Part shown: in pieces, positions 23,890-30,998 of the stretch
Numbering within the stretch: position 1 is the stretch's first letter
Layout of the letters: each line of letters begins with the position of its first letter
Assembly (NCBI RefSeq): GCF_042433515.1
Contig: NZ_JBHLVH010000002.1
Span: 1 to 64,000 of the forward strand
Direction of reading: 5' to 3'
From: Kytococcus schroeteri
Lineage (GTDB): Bacteria; Actinomycetota; Actinomycetes; Actinomycetales; Dermatophilaceae
Length of the DNA: 64,000 nt
Position numbers and translations under genes: made by a program
The notes under the pieces: model-generated
Databases searched by the model: none
What the model was told of the DNA's origin: nothing
Seen by the model: only the letters and a program-made list of their open reading frames with translations

Positions 23890-25007
23890 CCACCCTGGCC
23901 GCGCGCACGCACACCGGTGTGGACGCCAGCCCCGAGGACGCGCACACCGCACTGCTGGAGGCCGCGGCCGAGCACGCGGCGGCCGTGGACCGCGGCGAGC
24001 GCCCCGCCTTCACCACCCTGGCCGAGCACGGCGGCACCGCGCTGACCCTGGGCCGCGGTGACACCGCCACCGCCGGCGACCTCCGCGAGCAGGTGGCCGT
24101 GCTGCGCGCCACCGGCGCCCGGTGCCTGTCCACCGCGTTCTCGCTGTGGGGCCACCGGATGGGGGTGGAGTACCTCGACGCGGCCGGGGCGCCCCTGCCC
24201 GAGGGCGTGGAGACCGGCGCGGTGCCGCTGAGCTCGGCCATGGCGCCGCTGTTCAAGAGCGCGGCCGGGCTGGGCGAGGTGTCCGTGGTGGGCACGCCCC
24301 TGCCCGACGGCGGGCTGCGCTTGGAGGGGCGGATGCCGTGGGCGTCCAACCTGCTGCCCGACGGCGAGGTGCTGCTGCCGGTGCGGCTGGAGGAGGGCGG
24401 TGCGGCGGCCGGCGGGTCCGAGGCGACCGCTGGCCCTGCGCTGGCCGTGGTCCGCGTGGCCACCGACGACCCGCGCCTGTCCGTGCGTCTGCTGTCCGGC
24501 CTCACGGCGCTGGAGGCCACCGCATCGGGATCGCTGGCCCTGGACGGCGTCCAGGTGGGCCCCGAGCGGGTGCTCACCCGCGACGCCGCCGCCCTCCGCG
24601 AGCGCGTGACGACGCCCTTCCTGGCGTTCCAGAGCGCGTTCTGCCTGGGCCTCTGCGAGGCGTCGCTCGCCGCCAGCGCGGAGTTCCTGGCGGGCCCGGA
24701 GTCGGCCGTGTTCGCCGACGACCACGCGGCCCTGTCGCGCGAGCTGGAGGAGCTCACCACCCGCCTCGAGGCCGTGGCCGCCGCCCCGGCCGAGGCCTCC
24801 CGCCGGGAGCTGGTGCGCCTGCGTCTGGCCGCCGCGCACCTCACCGGCAGCACCACCACCCTGGAGCGCCGCGTGGCCGGTGGGCGCGGCTTCGCCCTGC
24901 GCTCGGCCACCAGCCGCCGTGTGCGCGAGGCCGAGTTCCTGCCCGTGCAGTCGCCCACCGAGGGCCACCTGCGTGTGCTGCTGGGCCGGTTGGAGCAGGC
25001 GGGATGA
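23886..25007 (+). CDS. Acyl-CoA-dehydrogenase-fold flavoprotein, possible monooxygenase
   Basis: A 373-residue protein of the acyl-CoA dehydrogenase fold. Recognisable parts are the mid-domain region (GLGEVSVVGTPLPDGGLRLEGRMPWASNLLPDG) and a C-terminal helical bundle (FQSAFCLGLCEASLAASAEFLAG to LRVLLGRL). The usual catalytic glutamate position and CoA-binding segments are not evident, so it more likely belongs to the flavin-dependent monooxygenase branch (DszC/SfnB-like) that oxidises organosulfur or related compounds with reduced flavin. Its GTG overlaps the DUF4242 stop and its own stop overlaps the ATPase ATG. Association with a sulfonate/nitrate-type importer supports oxidation of an imported substrate, though no flavin reductase gene is present. 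Confidence 0.75.
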   Translation: MTTLAARTHTGVDASPEDAHTALLEAAAEHAAAVDRGERPAFTTLAEHGGTALTLGRGDTATAGDLREQVAVLRATGARCLSTAFSLWGHRMGVEYLDAAGAPLPEGVETGAVPLSSAMAPLFKSAAGLGEVSVVGTPLPDGGLRLEGRMPWASNLLPDGEVLLPVRLEEGGAAAGGSEATAGPALAVVRVATDDPRLSVRLLSGLTALEATASGSLALDGVQVGPERVLTRDAAALRERVTTPFLAFQSAFCLGLCEASLAASAEFLAGPESAVFADDHAALSRELEELTTRLEAVAAAPAEASRRELVRLRLAAAHLTGSTTTLERRVAGGRGFALRSATSRRVREAEFLPVQSPTEGHLRVLLGRLEQAG

Positions 25008-25723
25008 CCACCGTGCTGCGCCTGCGCGGCGTGGGCTACACCCACCCCGGTGCCGCCTCACCGGCGGTGGCCGGGGTGGACCTCGACCTCGTGGCCGGCC
25101 GCACCACCGTGGTGCTGGGGCCCTCCGGCAGCGGCAAGTCCACGCTGCTGCGGGTGGCCGCCGGACTGCTGGAGCCCACCACCGGCACCGTGGAGCGCCA
25201 CCCGGCGGCCCGCCGTCCGGCCGTGGCCTTCCAGGAGCCGGCCCTGCTGCCGTGGCTCACGGTGGAGCAGAACCTCGTGCTGGGCACCGGGTTCCGCGCC
25301 AACCGGGGCGCCGGGCACCTCTCGGCGGGCGAGTTGCTGGCCGAGCTCGGCATCGAGCACCTGGCCGACGCCCGCGTGGACGAGGTCTCCGGCGGGCAGG
25401 CGCAGCGCACCGCCATCGGCCGGGCGCTGGCCGTGGACCCCGAGGTGCTGCTGCTCGACGAGCCGCTGGGCGCGCTGGACCCGGCCACGCGCGACCGCCT
25501 GCAGGGCTGGCTGGCCGACCTGCTGGCCGCTCGTTCTGTGGCGGCCCTGCTGGTGACGCACGACGTGCCCGAGGCCGTGCGGCTGGGCGACGAGATCGTG
25601 CACCTGGACGGCGCCCGGGGCGTCACCGGCCGCTGGACCCGTCCCGCCGACGATGCCGGGCGCGTGGCCCTGGAGCGCGAGCTGGCCGCCCACTACGCGC
25701 GGGACGTGGCGTGGGCGGCATGA
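25004..25723 (+). CDS. ABC importer ATPase, nitrate/sulfonate/taurine type
   Basis: A 239-residue ATPase of the SsuB/TauB/NrtD group. It has Walker A GPSGSGKST, Q-loop FQEPALLPWLTV (a motif characteristic of this group), signature VSGGQAQRTAIGRAL, Walker B VLLLDEPLGALD and the H-loop VTHDVPEAVRLG. It powers import through the permease encoded two genes downstream. Four-base overlaps (ATGA) join it to both neighbours. Sequence alone does not tell the substrate; related systems carry sulfonates, nitrate, pyrimidine precursors or riboflavin-type molecules. Confidence 0.92.
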   Translation: MTTVLRLRGVGYTHPGAASPAVAGVDLDLVAGRTTVVLGPSGSGKSTLLRVAAGLLEPTTGTVERHPAARRPAVAFQEPALLPWLTVEQNLVLGTGFRANRGAGHLSAGELLAELGIEHLADARVDEVSGGQAQRTAIGRALAVDPEVLLLDEPLGALDPATRDRLQGWLADLLAARSVAALLVTHDVPEAVRLGDEIVHLDGARGVTGRWTRPADDAGRVALERELAAHYARDVAWAA

Positions 25724-26907
25724 GAAGCGTCGGCGCCACGCGGCGCGAGCTGCTCACCGCATCGGCCGCGGTGCTGGGCACGGGCGCGGCGGCCTGGGCG
25801 GGCGGCACCTGGCAGGCCGGCGACCGCCGCCCGGTGGGTGCCGGCACCCGCGAGAACCCCCTGCGCATCGGCTTCCTGCCCATCACCGATGCCGCCCCGC
25901 TGCTGGTGGGCCACGCCGGTGGGCACTTCGCGCGGCAGGACGTGCACGTGGCGCCGCCGGTGCTGCTGCGCAGCTGGGCGTCGGTCACCGAGACGCTCAT
26001 GGCCGGCGAGGTGGACGTGGTGCACCTGCTCATGCCGATGGCGCTGCACCTGCGCCTGGGGCTCGGGGCCGACACCACCGTCGTGGCGTGGAACCACGTG
26101 AACGGCTCGGCGCTCACCGTGGCGCCCCACGTGCGGCGGCTGACCGACCTGGCCGGCGGCACCGTGGCCATTCCGGCCTGGTGGAGCATCCACAACGTGG
26201 TGCTGCAGGAGATGCTGCGCGCCGAGGGGATGGTGCCCGTCATCCGCCGCCGACCCCGCGCCAGCCACGGCGAGGTGGCCCTGGTGCCCATGGCCCCGGC
26301 GGACATGCTGCCCGCCCTGGGCGGTGGCACGCTGCAGGGCTTCACCGTGGCCGACCCGTTCAACGCCGGCGCCGCGCTCCAGGGCGTGGGCCGCATCCAC
26401 CGCTTCCTGGGCGACGTGTGGCGCCAGCACGCCTGCTGCGTCACCGTGGTGCGCGGCGGCCTGGCCCGCGAGCACCCCGAGGTGCTGCAGCGCTTCACCC
26501 GCGGACTGGTGGAGGCCGGCCGCTGGACCGGCGCCCACCGCGGCGAGGCCGCCGCGATGCTGAGCCGCGAGTTCCTGCCCCAGCCGCCACCGGCCATCGC
26601 CGCCGCGCTGCACCACCACCCGCACGGGCCGAGGCCCGGCACCGCGCCGCCGCAGGTGGACCACGCCGACTGGTACGGCGAGCGCCTGGACTTCACCCCG
26701 TGGCCGCAGAAGGACTTCACCACCCGGCTGGTGCAGGCCATGCGCCGCACCGTGGTGGACGCCCCCGACGCCTTCCTGCGCGACGCCGACCCCGCATCGG
26801 TGCACGCCCGCGTGGTGGACGACCGGTTCGTGCGCCACTCCCTGGAGGCCCTCGACGGCCCCGACTCGCCCCTGTTGACCCCCCGTACCGAGGAGTACTC
26901 CGCATGA
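25720..26907 (+). CDS. ABC importer substrate-binding protein, Tat-exported (NrtA/SsuA-like)
   Basis: A 395-residue binding protein. The N-terminus TRRELLTASAAVLGTGAAAWAGG is a twin-arginine signal without a lipobox cysteine, so the protein should be folded, possibly with a cofactor, before export. The binding-protein fold is that of the NMT1/NrtA/SsuA group: IGFLPITDAAPLLVGHAGGHFARQ, then VTETLMAGEVDVVHLLMPMAL, VNGSALTV, and AIPAWWSIHNVVLQEML. VADPFNAGA matches the hinge region of nitrate/bicarbonate binders. Odd features are a His-rich stretch HHHPHG and two adjacent cysteines in QHACCVTV, which could bind metal. Overlaps by four bases with genes on each side. Confidence 0.88.
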   Translation: MRSVGATRRELLTASAAVLGTGAAAWAGGTWQAGDRRPVGAGTRENPLRIGFLPITDAAPLLVGHAGGHFARQDVHVAPPVLLRSWASVTETLMAGEVDVVHLLMPMALHLRLGLGADTTVVAWNHVNGSALTVAPHVRRLTDLAGGTVAIPAWWSIHNVVLQEMLRAEGMVPVIRRRPRASHGEVALVPMAPADMLPALGGGTLQGFTVADPFNAGAALQGVGRIHRFLGDVWRQHACCVTVVRGGLAREHPEVLQRFTRGLVEAGRWTGAHRGEAAAMLSREFLPQPPPAIAAALHHHPHGPRPGTAPPQVDHADWYGERLDFTPWPQKDFTTRLVQAMRRTVVDAPDAFLRDADPASVHARVVDDRFVRHSLEALDGPDSPLLTPRTEEYSA

Positions 26908-27776
26908 CCCCCTCCGCCCGCGCCCTGGGGCGTGGCCTGCTCGGCGTGCTGCTGCTCGTGCTGGCCTGGTGGGTGTTCACCGCCGTGGCCGGCCGCACCG
27001 ACCCGATGGCCGCCGCCATGCGCCCCGACCGCGTGCCCGGCGCCCTGGCCGAGCTGTGGGGCCGCGGCGCCCTGCTGCCGGGGCTGGCCACCAGCCTCGG
27101 GCGCCTCGCCGCGGGGGTGGCGCTGGCCGTGCTCGTGGGCGTGCCCCTGGGCGCGATGGTGGGCGCCAGCCGGTGGGTGCGCGAGACCACCGCTCCCGGC
27201 ATCCAGTTCCTGCGCATGGTCTCGCCGCTCTCCTGGGCGCCGGTGGCCGTGGCGGCCTTCGGCATCGGGGCGGCGCCGGTGGTGTTCATCGTGGCCGCGG
27301 CGGGCACCTGGCCGGTGGTGCTCAACACGGCGCACGGCATCCGCAGCCTGCCGCCCAGCTGGGGTGCCGTGGCGCGGACCCTGGGCGCCTCGCGCGGTGA
27401 GCTGCTGCGCTCCGTGGTGTGGCCGGGGGTGCGGCCGCAGGTGCTCACCGGCATCCGGCTGGCGCTGGGCATCGCGTGGGTGGTGCTGGTGCCGGCGGAG
27501 ATGCTGGGGGTGCGCAGCGGGCTGGGGTACGAGATCCTCAACGCCCGCGACCGTTTGGCCTACGACGAGATGCTCGTGGTGATCCTGCTCATCGGAGCGG
27601 TGGGCACACTGGTGGACCTGGCCGCGCAGCGGCTGCTCTCCGGGGCGTGGGTTCCGGCGCGGCGCCGGGCCCGGGCGGGCCGCACGGTCGCCGGTGGCGG
27701 CGCCCACGCAGCACGTGACGGTGCGGGGCAGACGGGCGCGGCCCGGGACGGTGACCTGACGGTGCGGCCGGCATGA
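26904..27776 (+). CDS. ABC importer permease, nitrate/sulfonate/taurine type
   Basis: A 290-residue permease with six predicted helices of the BPD_transp_1 family. The EAA-type loop that contacts the ATPase reads GASRGELLRSVVWPGVRPQVLTG. N-terminal half: LPGLATSLGRLAAGVALAVLVGVPLGAMVG; the segment VSPLSWAPVAVAAFGIGAAP is typical of SsuC/NrtB. A poorly conserved basic, Gly-rich tail of about 35 residues ends the protein. ATGA overlap with the binding-protein gene. The gene after it begins at once (ATG at 27773) or after 75 bases (GTG at 27851). Confidence 0.92.
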   Translation: MTPSARALGRGLLGVLLLVLAWWVFTAVAGRTDPMAAAMRPDRVPGALAELWGRGALLPGLATSLGRLAAGVALAVLVGVPLGAMVGASRWVRETTAPGIQFLRMVSPLSWAPVAVAAFGIGAAPVVFIVAAAGTWPVVLNTAHGIRSLPPSWGAVARTLGASRGELLRSVVWPGVRPQVLTGIRLALGIAWVVLVPAEMLGVRSGLGYEILNARDRLAYDEMLVVILLIGAVGTLVDLAAQRLLSGAWVPARRRARAGRTVAGGGAHAARDGAGQTGAARDGDLTVRPA

Positions 27777-27850
27777 GGCACTGCACCGTGGGCGGCGTGC
27801 GGGAGTCCGGCGCGGACGCCCGGGAGCACGGCATCGAGAGGAGCACGCGC

Positions 27851-28507
27851 GTGGACCAGCTGGACGTACTGGGTGCCGGCCGCATGGGCCGGGCCCTGGC
27901 CGGGCGCGCGGCCGCCCGCGGGCTGGGGGTGCGCGTGCACCGGCGCCTGCACCTGATGCCGGCGGGCTCGCCCGCGGTGCCGGTGCTACTGGCCCTGCCG
28001 CTGGAGCACCTGGAGGAGCTGGACCCCGAGCTGCTGGCCGGGCGGGTGGTGGTGGACGCCATGAACGCCTGGGGCGATGCCGCCGAGCTGATGCCGGCCG
28101 CCGTGCACCCGGGTGGTACGAGCGGGGCGGTGGCCGAGCACCTGCGGCACTCGCGGGTGGTCAAGGCGTTCAACCACCTCTCGTACCACGACGTGGAGGT
28201 GGCGCCCGGTGGGGCGGGCGGCGCGGCTGGCGCGGACGGCGAGGACGGCGACCTCGAGGCGCGGGGGCCCGGTGGCGCCGACCCCGCATCGGGCCCGGAC
28301 CACCGCCGCGCACTGCTCGTCGCCGGCGACGACCCGACCGCCCGCACCGTGGTGAGCGGCCTGGTGGTGGCGATGGGTTTCGCACCCGTGGAGGCGCCGC
28401 TGGCCCGCGGGCGTCTCGCCGAACCGGGCAACGTGCTCTTCGGGCAGCACCTCACCGCGGCCGGCATGCGAGCGACCCTGGCGCGGCACCCCTCCCGCGC
28501 CGCCTGA
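27851..28507 (+). CDS. NADPH-dependent F420 reductase-like / NADP oxidoreductase
   Basis: A 218-residue Rossmann protein of the F420-dependent NADP reductase-like family. It opens with VDQLDVLGAGRMGRALAGRAA (GxGxMG dinucleotide motif), then VVVDAMNAWG, a signature-like SGAVAEHLRHSRVVKAFNHLSYHDVE and GRLAEPGNVLFG. These proteins transfer hydride between NADP(H) and F420 or a similar cofactor. As the last gene of the ABC/flavoprotein operon it could supply reducing equivalents to the oxygenase-like protein. I chose the GTG at 27851 because GAGAGGAG lies eight bases upstream and the nucleotide motif then starts at the usual distance; the ATG at 27773, overlapping the permease stop, would add 26 unlikely residues. 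Confidence 0.75.
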   Translation: MDQLDVLGAGRMGRALAGRAAARGLGVRVHRRLHLMPAGSPAVPVLLALPLEHLEELDPELLAGRVVVDAMNAWGDAAELMPAAVHPGGTSGAVAEHLRHSRVVKAFNHLSYHDVEVAPGGAGGAAGADGEDGDLEARGPGGADPASGPDHRRALLVAGDDPTARTVVSGLVVAMGFAPVEAPLARGRLAEPGNVLFGQHLTAAGMRATLARHPSRAA

Positions 28508-28601
28508 ACCTGGATCTGCACCCGCCCCACCCCCTTGCGCGTTCCCGCCCCCCGCGCCGGCCGCCCGACCGGATCGGGGGGCTCGGACCGGCCAGGGCAC
28601 C

Positions 28602-28607
28602 TACGAT
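28602..28607 (+). promoter_or_regulatory. Candidate -10 hexamer (TACGAT) for the SDR-like gene
   Basis: TACGAT ends seven bases before the GTG at 28615 and overlaps an in-frame ATG at 28606, so the GTG is the likelier, leaderless start. Confidence 0.45.
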
Positions 28608-28614
28608 GCGCCCC

Positions 28615-30216
28615 GTGCCCGACCAGCCCCCACAGCCCCACCAGCCCGATGACGTGACCCCCGCCGACGCCACGCACGACACCGACGCCGCCGCCGAGGG
28701 CCTGGCCCCGGAGGACCCCGCCACCGACCACCCCGGCATCGACCCGGCGGACCTCGAGGCCACCCTGCGCGTGCTCGGCCAGCTGCACGAGCTGCCCAAG
28801 GGCCACCCGGACATCGAGACCGTCAAGCGCGCCGCGGGCCGCATGTACAAGGCCGTCCGCAAGGCACGCCGCGCGGAGGCCCGCCGCGCCGAGCGCCAGC
28901 CCCTGCTCGAGGCCGACCAGCGCCTCATGGAGCGCACCGCCACCGGCAGCCCGCAGCGCATCGACGACGAGACGGCCGGCATCCTGCTGGAGACCCCCAC
29001 CGGCCTGGCCGGGCCCGGGCACGTCATCGGCCACCTGAACATCCCGCGCGGCTGCTACATCTGCCACCAGAAGTTCACCGCGGTCGACTCCTTCTACCAC
29101 TGGCTCTGCCCGGACTGCGCCGGCGACAGCCACGCCCGCCGCGACCAGCACACGGACCTGCGCGGCAAGCGCGCCCTGCTCACCGGTGGCCGCGCCAAGA
29201 TCGGCATGTACATCGCCCTCATGCTGCTGCGCGACGGCGCGGAGCTCACCATCACCACGCGCTTCCCCCGGGACGCCGCGCGCCGCTTCGCCGCCCAGCC
29301 GGACCAGGCCGACTGGATCGACCGTCTGCACATCGTGGGCATCGACCTGCGCGACCCCACCCAGGTGATCGCCCTGGCCGACGAGGTGGCCGCCGGCGGG
29401 CCGCTCGACATCCTCATCAACAACGCGTGCCAGACGGTGCGCCGCACGCCGGGTTCGTACTCCCACCTCACCGAGGGCGAGAAGCAGCCGCTGGTCGGCG
29501 ACGAGCTGCGCCCCTCGATGCTGGCCTTCGACCGCATCAGCGAGGCGCACCCGGCGGCGCTGGTCGGCTCGCTGAGCGAGCACGCGGTGGCGCACGTGGA
29601 GGGGGGCGCGCTCACCGCATCGGACATGACGCGCCTGGCCCTGCGTGCCGGGTCGGCCAGCCTGGAGGCCCACCGGGCGGGCACCGCGCTGGATGCGGGG
29701 GGCCTGCTGCCGGACGTGGCCACCCAGAACTCGTGGACGCAGAAGGTGCAGGAGGTGGACCCGATGGAGCTGCTGGAGGTGCAGCTGTGCAACTCGGTGG
29801 CACCGTTCCTGCTGGTGAGCCGCCTGCGCCCGGCGCTGGCCGCCGCCGTCCAGGCCGGCGCGCGCCGCTCGTACGTGGTCAACGTCTCGGCGATGGAGGG
29901 GCAGTTCTCCCGCCGCTACAAGGGCTCGGGCCACCCTCACACCAACATGGCCAAGGCCGCACTCAACATGCTCACCCGCACCTCGGCCAAGGAGATGCTG
30001 GAGACCGACGGCATCCTGATGACCGCCGTGGACACCGGGTGGATCACCGACGAGCGACCGCACCACGAGAAGCTGCGCATCGCCGCCGAGGGCTGGCACG
30101 CCCCGCTGGACCTGGTGGACGGCGCCGCGCGCGTCTACGACCCGATCGTCCGCGGTGAGGCTGGCGAGGACCTGTACGGCGTGTTCCTCAAGGACTTCGA
30201 ACCCCACCCCTGGTGA
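28615..30216 (+). CDS. Atypical SDR with N-terminal CxxC-CxxC domain, catalytic Tyr missing
   Basis: A roughly 533-residue cytosolic protein in two parts. The first 190 residues hold an acidic, Pro-rich start, a basic helix (KAVRKARRAEARRAERQ) and a zinc-knuckle-like pair of CxxC motifs (GCYICHQKF and WLCPDCAG). The rest is an SDR Rossmann domain: LTGGRAKIGMYIALMLLRDGA (cofactor motif), TTRFPRDAARRF (a basic residue suited to NADP), ILINNACQTVRR, and a catalytic region with VVNVSAMEG. The YxxxK motif is replaced by HTNMAK, so the lysine is kept but the tyrosine is threonine. The substrate is unknown. Start chosen at GTG 28615; ATG 28606 would add three residues. It is probably transcribed apart from the importer operon. 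Confidence 0.8.
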   Translation: MPDQPPQPHQPDDVTPADATHDTDAAAEGLAPEDPATDHPGIDPADLEATLRVLGQLHELPKGHPDIETVKRAAGRMYKAVRKARRAEARRAERQPLLEADQRLMERTATGSPQRIDDETAGILLETPTGLAGPGHVIGHLNIPRGCYICHQKFTAVDSFYHWLCPDCAGDSHARRDQHTDLRGKRALLTGGRAKIGMYIALMLLRDGAELTITTRFPRDAARRFAAQPDQADWIDRLHIVGIDLRDPTQVIALADEVAAGGPLDILINNACQTVRRTPGSYSHLTEGEKQPLVGDELRPSMLAFDRISEAHPAALVGSLSEHAVAHVEGGALTASDMTRLALRAGSASLEAHRAGTALDAGGLLPDVATQNSWTQKVQEVDPMELLEVQLCNSVAPFLLVSRLRPALAAAVQAGARRSYVVNVSAMEGQFSRRYKGSGHPHTNMAKAALNMLTRTSAKEMLETDGILMTAVDTGWITDERPHHEKLRIAAEGWHAPLDLVDGAARVYDPIVRGEAGEDLYGVFLKDFEPHPW

Positions 30217-30937
30217 GGGCGCCGGCACGCTGAACAGAGCTCCGGGGCGGTCACGATTCGAACACGATTCCCCTCGGCCCTTGTGGGCAGCCACCCGTGG
30301 CCGGACTCTCTTCCCGACGGCGGGGACCACTCGGGTCACCGCAGGAGTCGCAAGGAGCGGCGATGCGTTCTACACGACACCTGGTGCTCTCGGCAGCGAC
30401 CGCTGTGGGGGTCCTTCTCCTCGCGGCGGCCGCTGTCTGGGGGGTTTGGCCGCACCCGTCCACAGCACTCACCGCGCCCGACAGCGGAGCTCGCACCTGT
30501 GGCCCGGCAGGACCCAAACCGGACCAACTCAAGATGTTCGCAACCCAGATGATCACGAACAATGGGGATGTCACGTTGACGGTGGACCGCGTGGAGATGC
30601 CCGACCGGTCGGGCCAGACGGTGCGTGACTGGTTCCTCGTCGGGATGGACGAGTACCTGTACGCCGCAGCCGCCTCCCCGGACATCCCTCCTCGCCCGGG
30701 GGACAGCTCACCCACACTCGCCCCCGGTGAGTCCAAGCGGGTGGCGGTCGTCCTCGAGGTGACCGGCGACCACACCACGGAGGACCACCTCACCATCGAG
30801 TACCACGAGGAGAGCGGGCGCAAGGGTTCACTCACCCCCGCTCGGCGTCTGCTGGCGATGCCCCACGGCCAGGAGTGCCCCTGAGACCGGCCTCCTGACC
30901 CCCCCGCAAGGACTTCGAGCCCCGCCCCCGCTCAGGG
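30190..30937. repeat. Imperfect 30-bp direct repeats bracketing a small islet
   Basis: The last codons of the SDR-like gene (30190-30219) and a copy at 30908-30937 match at about 25 of 30 bases, beginning with AAGGACTTCGA in both. The copy would encode the same C-terminal peptide KDFEP. Between them lies about 690 bp that is visibly less GC-rich and carries one gene. The second copy is also part of the terminator hairpin at 30913-30950. Confidence 0.55.
30363..30884 (+). CDS. Secreted or membrane-anchored protein of unknown function
   Basis: A 173-residue protein with an N-terminal signal/anchor (RSTRHLVLSAATAVGVLLLAAAAVWG) and a soluble domain that looks all-beta: TQMITNNGDVTLTVDRVEMPD, LAPGESKRVAVVLEVTG, LTIEYHEESGRKGS. 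The pattern of a statement on non-mutual strands plus an APGES turn recalls immunoglobulin-like or DUF11-like folds, but I do not recognise a family. AAGGAG lies eight bases ahead of the ATG. Its codon use is less GC3-rich than all neighbours and the segment is bracketed by imperfect direct repeats, so it may have been acquired. Confidence 0.75.
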   Translation: MRSTRHLVLSAATAVGVLLLAAAAVWGVWPHPSTALTAPDSGARTCGPAGPKPDQLKMFATQMITNNGDVTLTVDRVEMPDRSGQTVRDWFLVGMDEYLYAAAASPDIPPRPGDSSPTLAPGESKRVAVVLEVTGDHTTEDHLTIEYHEESGRKGSLTPARRLLAMPHGQECP

Positions 30938-30950
30938 GTGGGGCTCGAAG
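30913..30950. terminator. Bidirectional hairpin terminator
   Basis: Sixteen-base arms (30913-30928 and 30935-30950) pair with one G-T mismatch around a six-base loop. Placed between the convergent small secreted-protein gene and the M28 peptidase gene. Confidence 0.75.
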
Positions 30951-30998
30951 CGGAGCGCCTGGTGCCCGGGCCCACACACAAACCCGGGCGGAGGGGGA

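Noticed and set aside
27773..27850. Starting the F420-reductase-like gene at the ATG overlapping the permease stop
   Set aside because: It would add 26 residues with no family match, while the GTG at 27851 has a strong ribosome site. It cannot be excluded.
30250..30260. GATTCGAAC, the complement of a tRNA T-loop
   Set aside because: The flanking arms pair poorly (two wobble pairs) and no acceptor, D or anticodon arm can be drawn; CACGATTC is simply repeated here.
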